Shown here: one piece after another, positions 1-5,033 of the stretch
Position numbering within the stretch: position 1 is the first letter of the stretch
Layout: each line of letters starts with the position of its first letter
Origin: Thermoplasmata archaeon
Lineage (GTDB): Bacteria > Actinomycetota > Acidimicrobiia > Acidimicrobiales > Acidimicrobiaceae
Direction: 5' to 3'
NCBI GenBank assembly: GCA_021836665.1
Contig: JAKBHQ010000129.1
Span: forward strand, 1-5,033
Length of the DNA stretch: 5,033 nt
The notes under the pieces: model-generated
Told to the model about the DNA's origin: nothing
Seen by the model: only the letters and a program-made list of their open reading frames with translations
Database searches by the model: none
Position numbers and translations under genes: made by a program

Positions 1-59
1 CCAAGCTGTACCCTTATCCAAGTTTGTCAACACTAGTAGAAGCATAAAATCAAAGGCTG

Positions 60-1151
60 CTAAACAGAGTCATTATGTCCTTTGAGAATTAACTCCTCAT
101 ATTTGGCGATGTACTTCTCGGCCAGCTTTGCCATCGAGAATTCTTCGGCCCTAGCGAGTCCCTGCTCTTGGAGACCTTGTCTCAATTCATCCTCAACTAT
201 CAGGCGGCGCAGTGCCGAAGCTAAAGCTGGCTGATCGCCGGGCCTCACCAGAATTGCTTCTCTGTCGGCCCGAGCAACATCACGATAACCAGATATGTCG
301 GTTGCTATGACCGCCGCACCAGCCGCCATAGCTTCGAGCAAAACAAGACCAAAACTCTCTCCGTACAATGATGGTGCGCACACTACGTCCGCAGCGAGCA
401 TTCTCGCAGTGGCTTCTTGGTCGGATATCCTGCCTAGCCAAATAAACCTATTGTCATCCTGGGTATCTTGGCGCAATGCCAGCGTTTCGCCGCCATCTCC
501 CGCTATCCAGATTTCAAAATCCTCCTCTACCCTCTTTGCGGCCTCAATTAACACTGAGAGACCCTTGCGATGTTCATGCCGACCAATGAAAAAAACGACG
601 AAGCGCTCCTTTGGCCAAGGAGCAGCGTCTCTGAATCTAGCGATATCTACCCCATTCCCAACGACCTCGTAGCTGCCCCCGACTGCCCTCTGCGCGGTGA
701 TTGCGGCGGCCTCAGATACCGCATACCTATAAGCAAGTCGACTGGTTAGGCTGCGGACTAATTTCCCATAGGTTCGATATGCTCCAGATACTCCACTTCG
801 ATGAAATGTTCCGACCACTATTCCTTTAGCCATGGCCAAGGAGAGAATTCCAACAAAAGGTGCCGCTGGCTCGTGGATGTGGACGACCTGATAATTCCCT
901 TCCTTTAGGATCCGGGATATCCTGTGGGCGAGGAATGCGGAGATCGAAATCGGAGCCATCGAGCCATTCGCCGAGAAGTTTACGCTGTGTCCCAAGTTGA
1001 TAAAATACTCCGACGAGGTCACGATGTCCGAGGGAGCAATAACGTCAACTTCGCATCCCATAGAGCGCATCGCATGAGCTAATCCAGCCGCCTGACCTTG
1101 TACACCTCCCGGGACACTCATCGAATAAGGAGAAATCTGCGCAATCTTCAA
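60..1151 (-). CDS. pimA: Phosphatidylinositol alpha-mannosyltransferase PimA (GT4 family, GT-B fold)
   Basis: Transfers the first mannose from GDP-mannose to the inositol ring of phosphatidylinositol, on the cytoplasmic face of the membrane, opening PIM synthesis. Counting from the TTG at 1151 (363 aa, close to mycobacterial PimA), I see the N-terminal SPYSMSVPGGVQ segment with the GGV loop at 15-17, HIHEPAAP around 91-98, TFH ending at His117 (family catalytic-region histidine), GR at 190-191 and RKG with Arg195/Lys196 for the donor phosphates, and the GESFG...E donor motif with Glu265 and Glu273 (EX7E). The start is uncertain. The TTG at 1151 aligns exactly with the first Met of mycobacterial PimA, with GAGG about 12 nt upstream. 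An in-frame TTG at 1190 would add 13 residues and has GAGG at a better spacing of 9 nt. Family assignment is firm. Unlike the usual arrangement, it is separated from patA by about 1 kb. Confidence 0.93.
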   Translation of the reverse strand: MKIAQISPYSMSVPGGVQGQAAGLAHAMRSMGCEVDVIAPSDIVTSSEYFINLGHSVNFSANGSMAPISISAFLAHRISRILKEGNYQVVHIHEPAAPFVGILSLAMAKGIVVGTFHRSGVSGAYRTYGKLVRSLTSRLAYRYAVSEAAAITAQRAVGGSYEVVGNGVDIARFRDAAPWPKERFVVFFIGRHEHRKGLSVLIEAAKRVEEDFEIWIAGDGGETLALRQDTQDDNRFIWLGRISDQEATARMLAADVVCAPSLYGESFGLVLLEAMAAGAAVIATDISGYRDVARADREAILVRPGDQPALASALRRLIVEDELRQGLQEQGLARAEEFSMAKLAEKYIAKYEELILKGHNDSV

Positions 1152-1212
1152 GTTAAATTCTTTCCTCGATGCACTATAGTTCTTAGCCAACTATAGGTAC
1201 CTCAGTTCATTC

Positions 1213-1236
1213 CGCCGTCGGGCCGACTTACCGGCG
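1213..1236. other. GC-rich inverted repeat in the pimA leader region
   Basis: CGCC (1213-1216) pairs with GGCG (1233-1236), and GTCG (1217-1220) pairs with CGAC (1224-1227) around a three-base loop. This gives about 8 bp of stem with a 5-nt bulge. It lies just upstream of pimA on the minus strand and has no T-tract, so it is not a standard terminator. It could be an RNA structure in the pimA leader, an operator, or chance. Confidence 0.25.
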
Positions 1237-1278
1237 CTCACACTCCCGATAGAGAGAGTAAGGCAAATTACTAGCTAT

Positions 1279-1390
1279 TGTCCTAACCAACTTCTGTCCT
1301 AACCAACTTCTGTCCTAACCAACTTCTGTCCTAACCAACTTCTGTCCTAACCAACTTCTGTCCTAACCAACTTCTGTCCTAACCAACTTC
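1279..1390. repeat. Perfect tandem array: 7 copies of a 16-bp unit
   Basis: The unit TGTCCTAACCAACTTC is repeated head to tail seven times without a mismatch, starting at 1279, 1295, 1311, 1327, 1343, 1359 and 1375. It is followed by a broken start of an eighth copy (TGCCC at 1391-1395). There are no spacers, so it is a minisatellite/VNTR-type repeat and not a CRISPR. A 16-bp period does not preserve a reading frame. Perfect identity of all copies suggests recent expansion by slippage or strong homogenisation, in contrast to the decayed sequence beside it. It lies about 130 bp upstream of pimA, so copy number changes would alter the spacing to any upstream promoter. Confidence 0.97.
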
Positions 1391-1421
1391 TGCCCACCTC
1401 CAAATTGCCATTTCCTAGCCT

Positions 1422-1457
1422 GATTTCATCTCAACCTGGATTTCATCTCAACCTGGA
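1422..1457. repeat. Perfect 17-bp tandem duplication
   Basis: TTTCATCTCAACCTGGA occurs at 1424-1440 and again directly at 1441-1457. The GA at 1422-1423 extends the period to just over two copies (36 bp). The unit is unrelated to the 16-bp array that ends 31 bp earlier and has a different period. It looks like a second slippage event in the same intergenic tract. Confidence 0.93.
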
Positions 1458-1740
1458 CCGGCTGGGTCGCTTGCTGATGTCGACCCTCGTGCTGCACACT
1501 GTATCTGCTTTGCATTGGGCCCTTGAAAGCGACGACGAAGATCTTGCGTTAATTCACCACTTCGTGCCCTCGGTCGCTGATCAGCACTGTCGAACAAGCG
1601 CTCCTTATTAAGTGGTGCGATTTTCAAGCGGCCCCAGCTTGTTGGCCGATTTCAGTTTGCACTTCAAAAGTCCTGCCGAGCACAAGACTGTTCAGAATTG
1701 GGTTCTTCAGTGGAGATCGGCAAAGTCTGAGCCAGGATAA
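1456..1740 (+). pseudogene. Possible decayed C-terminal half of an IS3-family transposase (OrfB)
   Basis: Read in one frame, with a single internal stop (TAA at 1609-1611) and a final stop at 1738-1740, this stretch shows an ordered series of weak matches to the IS3-family integrase core. MSTLVLHT (about 1477-1500) resembles the M-R-T-D-LVLD-L helix. W followed ten residues later by LIHH (1549-1560) resembles the LIHHSD motif holding the second catalytic Asp; here HHF replaces HHSD, so that Asp is lost. LLAD...FKS...E (about 1639-1683) resembles the LAES...FKSEL segment with the third acidic residue. KTV...WVLQW (1684-1713) and a final KSEPG resemble the conserved C-terminal tail. The spacing is near canonical except for a deletion of a few residues between the second and third motifs. 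The N-terminal half is absent; the segment starts where the 17-bp duplication ends. This is an eyeball alignment of very diverged sequence and could be chance. Confidence 0.38.
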
Positions 1741-1817
1741 GGATTCTTGTTTGTTCTTATGAAGTCTCATGCTTGGCCGGGTGATGCCATGTCCTTCCCG
1801 TCGTCAGACCTTTCCAT

Positions 1818-2112
1818 CTAGAAAGGGAGAAAATCCTTGGCACTAAATGGTGACCGTTTCTCATACTTGGAGACCACGGGCTGTTGCATGCTCCTAAAAA
1901 CCGGAATGCTCGAAACCTCAGGTGCCGTACTAAATAGCCGATCAACACTCACTCTTGCTTTTTTGGTTAGTATTTGCCGCTTCACAACTGAGCGTGTCGA
2001 TCATGACACCTTTGCGACTAGGTGAGCTTTCGCACTCGTGCTGATCGCTTAAATTCGACTCCACGCCCCGTAGCGGCCTTAGGGATTTTGAATCCTCTGG
2101 GCACTTGCGAGA
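1818..2112 (-). pseudogene. Possible decayed IS3-family OrfA plus start of OrfB, opposite strand
   Basis: On the minus strand, with frame changes, the sequence shows an ordered set of weak matches to IS3-type OrfA. SRKCPED (from 2112) resembles the SRKYPEE start. A GGCCGCTACGG stretch about 25 nt later resembles DNA for RAVRLV. VAK (about 2016-2008) and a stretch near 1993-1975 resemble SVAKKLGI and ETLRKWVRQ. EKRSPFSAKDF (1862-1830) then resembles the EHRxRFGVEPIC segment near the start of OrfB, ending at a TAG (1820-1818). The order is right, but at least two frameshifts or stops are needed and about 80 nt are missing. It would point toward the plus-strand remnant, as if one element had been partly inverted or two remnants lie tail to tail. 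I searched with this family in mind, so bias is possible. Confidence 0.25.
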
Positions 2113-2143
2113 TCCGTCATTCACAAATGTTAACGGGACCTCG

Positions 2144-2161
2144 AAAATGCCAGTCATGGCA
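2144..2161 (-). terminator. Weak terminator-like hairpin right after patA
   Basis: On the minus strand, three bases after the patA stop, TGCCA (2161-2157), a four-base loop and TGGCA (2152-2148) form a 5-bp stem followed directly by TTTT (2147-2144). The position and T-run fit an intrinsic terminator, but the stem is short. If real, it would end the pgsA-patA transcript before pimA. Confidence 0.3.
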
Positions 2162-2164
2162 AAA

Positions 2165-3118
2165 TTATCCCTTTTCAATCGGAAGTGGCTGCAACACGTG
2201 CCACTGGGTCGGCTTCTCCGCAATTAGTGTCTCGAGAGCCGAAGTAACAAGCTGTGTCATATAACCAACCTTTTCAGCTATCGACGAGCCGACGGAATCA
2301 GCCGGAAAAATCGGATCTAAAAACACAACATGGTGTCCGCCCCTTGGAGTCTGATAGACCGCAGCGGGGAAAATAGGTGTCTTCGTTCGAAGTGACAGGA
2401 CCGAAGCACCACTTGGCATCCGAACTTTCTCGTTGAAAAAGTCCACCACCACACCAGTACCACTCAGGTCACGGTCGCTCAGAAGTGCTACTAGCTTTCC
2501 CTCCTTGACCGCCTGAATAACCTTTGTAGCAACCGGTCCATCTAGGGGTATCGGATCGATTCCGAGCTCCCTGCGGTATGAGTAAAACCACTCAGCCACT
2601 GATTCGGGTTTCAAATTCTCGACCACAGCGGCTAAGGGGTGGTGATAAGCGGCAAACCAACTACCGCCCCAGTCCCAATTCCCAAGGTGGCAGGTTGCTA
2701 ATATAGCTCCACGTCCATTCTGGAGGTATTCGACGAGCTCGTCGCAACCTTCATAGCTGAGATTCTGCAACAGCTCCGCCCTTTCGGACCTAGGCATTGC
2801 CAAAGATTCAAGCCAGTAAAGAACATAGGACGTAAATACCGCTACCGTTCTTCGGGTGAGGACCCGCTGATCCTCCCTTCCGAAACTGGCGAGCTGCTGA
2901 GCCCGTAGGGCATAATGTCTTTTTTGTTTGGAGGATAGATAAGCAATTGGACCAATAACGCCAGCGACCTTTGGCCTGAACCCGATAGGTATGGAGCTTG
3001 CAAGAATAGACCCTATTTCATAAGGAAAAACCGCCAACTTGCCTTTCAAGCGAGACAACGCTCTCGACGAAGGCCCGGAATCTCCCAGCGTCTTGGATGC
3101 TGAGAAATACTTCGACAC
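2165..3118 (-). CDS. patA: Phosphatidylinositol mannoside acyltransferase (LpxL/HtrB-like)
   Basis: Transfers a fatty acyl chain from acyl-CoA to the mannose that PimA attaches to phosphatidylinositol; acts at the inner face of the membrane. At 317 aa it is of normal family length. The catalytic HX4D/E motif is HLGNWD with His144 and Asp149. The family's DRDLSGTGVVVDFF block lies at 215-228, RMPSGA at 233-238, and the typical ending with QWHVLQP at 305-311. The start is GTG at 3118, which directly follows the pgsA stop (TAA then GTG, no spacer), with GGGAGAG 10 nt upstream inside pgsA. The two genes are therefore almost certainly co-transcribed and translationally coupled. Gene order with pgsA matches the mycobacterial PIM cluster, which supports the PatA assignment over a generic lauroyl/lysophospholipid acyltransferase. 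Actual acyl donor and acceptor are inferred from the family. Confidence 0.9.
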   Translation of the reverse strand: MSKYFSASKTLGDSGPSSRALSRLKGKLAVFPYEIGSILASSIPIGFRPKVAGVIGPIAYLSSKQKRHYALRAQQLASFGREDQRVLTRRTVAVFTSYVLYWLESLAMPRSERAELLQNLSYEGCDELVEYLQNGRGAILATCHLGNWDWGGSWFAAYHHPLAAVVENLKPESVAEWFYSYRRELGIDPIPLDGPVATKVIQAVKEGKLVALLSDRDLSGTGVVVDFFNEKVRMPSGASVLSLRTKTPIFPAAVYQTPRGGHHVVFLDPIFPADSVGSSIAEKVGYMTQLVTSALETLIAEKPTQWHVLQPLPIEKG

Positions 3119-3904
3119 TTATCGTTGACTCTCCCACCAAGACCTCATACGAGCAGAAGCCCTTAGCCTGCTCTGCCTACTGTAGGCTGAAAGCTGGCCT
3201 GGCCCCCTGGCCCCTGTCCTTTTACGGGAACTATTTGCACGCCTCGGTTGCGAACGCCTCTTGAACTCTCCTCGGCGTTGCTGAAGGTAAAGGTACCTGC
3301 TGCTTGCCTGCTTGTCTGGCATGGTGGCTGTACCTTGACTCCAAATCTTCAAAAATCGTTGGACTGCCGTAACCAAGCTCAAAACAAGAACCAGCCAAAG
3401 CACCCACACCAGAGCGAAGGAGAGCAGTAGGCCAATTGCTACGGCAATCACCCGTTCAGCTCGTTCCATGATCCCACCCTTGGCGACGAATCCCAGCGAT
3501 TCCGCTTTCGCCCTCTGGTAGGAAATGAGACTTGCAACGCCATAGTCAGCGAAAGCAACAACCGCCACAAGGTCGTTTTGGCGGTGGAGCATTAGCACAC
3601 CTATACCCCCAAAAAGGAGGAGGTCGCTTACCCTGTCGGAAAATGAATCGAAAAAGGCTCCGCGCTTTGATGTAGCGCCAGATGCTTTTGCCACCGGTCC
3701 ATCCAATAGGTCGGGTATCCCGGAAGCGAGAACTCCAAAAAACCCCACCAAAGTGTGTCCAGTACCAATCGCAATCGCTGTTAAAAGGCTAATTACCAGT
3801 CCGCTGAGCGTAAGCAGGTCAGCCGTAACCCCAATTGACGAAAGCGCCAGACCTAACGGGCCGGTACGCTTATCGACACCCTCCCTCAAATGACCATCGA
3901 ACAA
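3119..3904 (-). CDS. pgsA: CDP-alcohol phosphatidyltransferase, phosphatidylinositol-phosphate synthase
   Basis: An integral membrane enzyme that condenses CDP-diacylglycerol with inositol 1-phosphate to give phosphatidylinositol phosphate, the precursor of PI and PIMs. The CDP-alcohol phosphotransferase signature is complete: Asp65, Asp68-Gly69, Ala72, Gly82, Asp86 and Asp90, but with Lys73 where Arg is usual. Hallmarks of the actinobacterial PI-phosphate synthase branch are RTGPLG near 13-18, YQRAKAESLG at 129-138 and GIMERAERV at 144-152; VTAVQRFLKIW at 178-188 ends the membrane domain. Several hydrophobic segments span roughly 28-185. The protein is 261 aa, longer than mycobacterial PgsA (about 217), because residues about 189-261 form an Arg/Ser/Gln-rich basic tail of unknown role. 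The start is TTG at 3904, with GAGGAG six bases upstream; no in-frame ATG or GTG was seen nearby. First gene of the leftward pgsA-patA unit, divergent from the EF-G-like gene. Confidence 0.92.
   Translation of the reverse strand: MFDGHLREGVDKRTGPLGLALSSIGVTADLLTLSGLVISLLTAIAIGTGHTLVGFFGVLASGIPDLLDGPVAKASGATSKRGAFFDSFSDRVSDLLLFGGIGVLMLHRQNDLVAVVAFADYGVASLISYQRAKAESLGFVAKGGIMERAERVIAVAIGLLLSFALVWVLWLVLVLSLVTAVQRFLKIWSQGTATMPDKQASSRYLYLQQRRGEFKRRSQPRRANSSRKRTGARGPGQLSAYSRQSRLRASARMRSWWESQR
3129..3135 (-). promoter_or_regulatory. Ribosome binding site of patA, inside the pgsA 3' end
   Basis: GGGAGAG on the minus strand lies within the last codons of pgsA, 10 nt before the GTG at 3118. It supports the GTG start and coupling of patA translation to pgsA. 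Confidence 0.6.
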
Positions 3905-3910
3905 TGAGAT

Positions 3911-3916
3911 CTCCTC
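3911..3916 (-). promoter_or_regulatory. Ribosome binding site deciding the TTG start of pgsA
   Basis: GAGGAG on the minus strand sits six bases before the TTG at 3904-3902. It is the only good Shine-Dalgarno match here, which is why I take TTG as the start. The ATG at 3898-3896 (minus strand) is out of frame. Confidence 0.65.
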
Positions 3917-4054
3917 GTGGTCCAGAAAATTACTTACCCTCCAAGGGTCTACTCAGCTGGACCGCACACACAGTGTTAAATCTAGCACGATAAGTATCCG
4001 CAGGGGGCAAATAGCTTTTTAGTACCAACCAAAGGCCTCATTTGGCCCTGATAG

Positions 4055-4083
4055 TTGGAAATTACTCAATAGTCGCGTAACTT
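4055..4083 (+). promoter_or_regulatory. Candidate sigma70-type promoter of the EF-G-like gene
   Basis: TTGGAA (4055-4060, 4 of 6 matches to TTGACA) is followed after 17 bp by TAACTT (4078-4083), which fits the relaxed actinobacterial TAnnnT. Transcription would start near 4090, about 45 nt before the ATG. The rest of the 229-bp divergent intergenic region (3905-4133) shows a small CCAAA/TTTGG inverted repeat near 4028-4044 and nothing else I could name. I did not find a good promoter for pgsA. Confidence 0.33.
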
Positions 4084-4121
4084 TATCGTTAACCGAGTAA
4101 CAGATGCCCGGATTTGTCCCT

Positions 4122-4128
4122 GGGGAGG
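4122..4128 (+). promoter_or_regulatory. Strong ribosome binding site of the EF-G-like gene
   Basis: GGGGAGG lies 5 nt before the ATG at 4134. It decides between this start and an in-frame ATG at 4104, which would add ten residues but has no comparable Shine-Dalgarno sequence and follows directly after an in-frame TAA (4098-4100). Confidence 0.75.
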
Positions 4129-4133
4129 TCAAT

Positions 4134-5033
4134 ATGGCTCAAGTTGGTTCGAGGTCTATTCGCAACGTGGCCTTAGTGGGCCAGGCGGGTTCGGGTAAGA
4201 CCCTCCTGGCTGACTCCCTGGCCTTCCTCTTCAAGGCGAGCAAACGAATAGGTAGAATTGAAGACGGCAACACCCTGTCGGACTCTGACCCTGAGGAGAT
4301 CAAGCATAAGCATTCGATCGCACTGACCTTGCTAGCACTCTCAAGGCAGGATCTTGCGCTCAATGTCTTGGACACTCCAGGCGTAGCCGACTTTATTGGC
4401 GAGGTTCAAAGCGCCTTATCCGCAGTTGAGATGTGCATATTCGTAGTCTCTGCGGCCGAACCTATCGGCCCTGACGCTGATCGAATTTGGGAGCTTTTAG
4501 ATCAAGCCGCCATTCCAAGGCTCATATTTGTAAACAAAGCAGATAGAGAAAGGGCTGACTACTTCGCCACGGTGGACACACTTAAGGAACACTTCGGGGC
4601 CGGTGTTGCACCCTTGGAGTTGCCAATTGGAATCGAATCCTCCTTTAGGGGGGTGGTTGACATTCTTTCCGACAGGGCTCTGGTCTACCAAAACACGCCG
4701 GTAGCAGAAGAAGTAGCAGTCCCCGAGGAGATAGAAGACTTAGAGCATTCTGTTCACGAACAGCTGGTAGAGGGAATAGTTGTCGCCGACGATGCACTGA
4801 TGGAACGGTATCTAGGTGGCGAGACGCTCAGTTTTCAAGAATTGGAAATGGCCATGGCAAAAGGGGTCAAAGATGCAACCGTCTTCCCGGTAATTGTTGG
4901 CTCGGCGGTAAAAGAGATTGGAATCGACCGTCTCGTAGATTTCATCGCTGAAATTGGGCCGGGACCAGAGGCTTCTGAGGACCCCAAAGAGGACCCTGAA
5001 ATTCAGATCTTCAAAACCTTTGCCGACCCCAGA
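4134..5033 (+). CDS. Elongation factor G-like GTPase (EF-G2 type), 3' end cut by the window
   Basis: The visible 300 codons cover the G domain and the G' insert of a translational-GTPase-like protein; full EF-G proteins are about 700 aa, so more than half lies beyond the window. Seen motifs are the P-loop GQAGSGKT (16-23), RIEDGNTLSDSDPEEI in the switch I region (41-56), DTPG (80-83), NKAD (134-137) and a GSA G5-type motif (256-258). Compared with canonical EF-G, the RGITI switch I motif reads HSIAL (60-64), so the Mg-coordinating Thr is Ala, and DTPGH reads DTPGV, so the His needed for ribosome-stimulated GTP hydrolysis is missing. This pattern fits the actinobacterial EF-G-like (EF-G2) family; M. 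smegmatis EF-G2 is reported to bind GTP without ribosome-dependent GTPase activity. A housekeeping EF-G role is therefore unlikely, and the real function is not known. Divergent from pgsA. Confidence 0.88.
   Translation, partial: MAQVGSRSIRNVALVGQAGSGKTLLADSLAFLFKASKRIGRIEDGNTLSDSDPEEIKHKHSIALTLLALSRQDLALNVLDTPGVADFIGEVQSALSAVEMCIFVVSAAEPIGPDADRIWELLDQAAIPRLIFVNKADRERADYFATVDTLKEHFGAGVAPLELPIGIESSFRGVVDILSDRALVYQNTPVAEEVAVPEEIEDLEHSVHEQLVEGIVVADDALMERYLGGETLSFQELEMAMAKGVKDATVFPVIVGSAVKEIGIDRLVDFIAEIGPGPEASEDPKEDPEIQIFKTFADPR

Larger units (their letters stand above)
1152..2164. other. About 1 kb region without an intact gene, splitting pimA from patA
   Basis: No open frame here has a credible start, ribosome binding site and protein-like composition. 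Short frames exist on both strands, but they are rich in Ser, Cys, His and Arg and look like decayed or non-coding DNA. The region holds a small inverted repeat (1213-1236), a perfect 16-bp tandem array (1279-1390), a 17-bp tandem duplication (1422-1457) and two stretches that may be remains of IS3-type transposase genes (1456-1740 on plus, 1818-2112 on minus). I saw nothing recognisable at 1741-1817. I found no clear sigma70-type promoter for pimA on the minus strand. In mycobacteria the same gene pair is adjacent, so this stretch is most simply an old insertion that has decayed; that is inference. Confidence 0.75.

Noticed and set aside
14..22. DnaA-box-like TTATCCAAG
   Set aside because: One imperfect match only, with no cluster of boxes and no AT-rich unwinding region; not an origin.
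1..30. TTGACA on the minus strand (30-25) as a promoter for the next leftward gene
   Set aside because: The -35 match is perfect, but no TAnnnT -10 lies 16 to 18 bp away before the window ends, so the call cannot be supported.
295..672. 125-codon open frame on the plus strand
   Set aside because: It lies fully antisense to pimA, which has clear family motifs; its product is Ser/Ala-rich and has no recognisable domain.
1279..1390. CRISPR array
   Set aside because: The 16-bp units are directly adjacent with no spacers, are too short for CRISPR repeats, and no cas gene is present.
2078..2100. tRNA T-arm-like GGATTTTGAATCC stretch
   Set aside because: Only three to four base pairs of stem, and no acceptor stem, anticodon arm or D arm could be placed around it on either strand.
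1942..2223. 93-codon open frame on the minus strand running out of patA
   Set aside because: It starts inside patA in another frame, lacks a good ribosome binding site and reads as low-quality protein. Part of it overlaps the possible OrfA remnant, but it is not an intact gene.
1837..2264. Two short plus-strand frames (1837-2025 and 2022-2264)
   Set aside because: No Shine-Dalgarno support or family resemblance; the second runs antisense into the patA 3' end.
3248..3430. 60-codon plus-strand frame
   Set aside because: Antisense to the pgsA C-terminal part; composition and position mark it as a shadow.
4139..4691. Two minus-strand frames (4139-4375 and 4497-4691)
   Set aside because: Both are antisense to the EF-G-like gene, whose GTPase motifs fix the coding strand.

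Overview
The window looks like a chromosomal segment from an actinobacterium (Actinomycetota) of only moderate G+C. The main reason is a set of three leftward genes for the first committed steps of phosphatidylinositol mannoside (PIM) synthesis: a phosphatidylinositol-phosphate synthase (pgsA), a PIM acyltransferase (patA) and the first phosphatidylinositol mannosyltransferase (pimA). This gene order is the one known from mycobacteria and relatives. A divergent gene encodes an actinobacterial-type elongation factor G-like GTPase (EF-G2). Base composition near 50% G+C (by eye) would suit a lower-G+C lineage such as some Acidimicrobiia, but that placement is a guess.

Layout from left to right: 1-59 is the short region downstream of pimA. 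pimA occupies 60-1151 on the minus strand, possibly starting at 1190. About 1 kb without an intact gene follows (1152-2164). It holds a small GC-rich inverted repeat, seven perfect head-to-tail copies of a 16-bp unit (1279-1390), a perfect 17-bp tandem duplication (1422-1457), and two very decayed stretches that resemble pieces of an IS3-family transposase, one on each strand, facing each other. patA (2165-3118) and pgsA (3119-3904) follow on the minus strand and abut with no spacer. A 229-bp divergent intergenic region (3905-4133) leads to the EF-G-like gene (4134 to the right edge, + strand), which is cut by the window end after 300 codons.

Functionally, PgsA would make phosphatidylinositol phosphate from CDP-diacylglycerol and inositol phosphate. 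After dephosphorylation, PimA adds the first mannose from GDP-mannose, and PatA acylates that mannose. All three act at the cytoplasmic membrane. In the mycobacterial layout patA and pimA are adjacent. Here they are separated by about 1 kb of decayed and repetitive DNA, so pimA may need its own promoter or long read-through.

I found no convincing new multi-gene system. The most unusual parts are the perfect tandem array upstream of pimA, the split operon with possible insertion-sequence remains, the long basic C-terminal tail on PgsA, and the non-canonical GTPase motifs of the EF-G-like protein.
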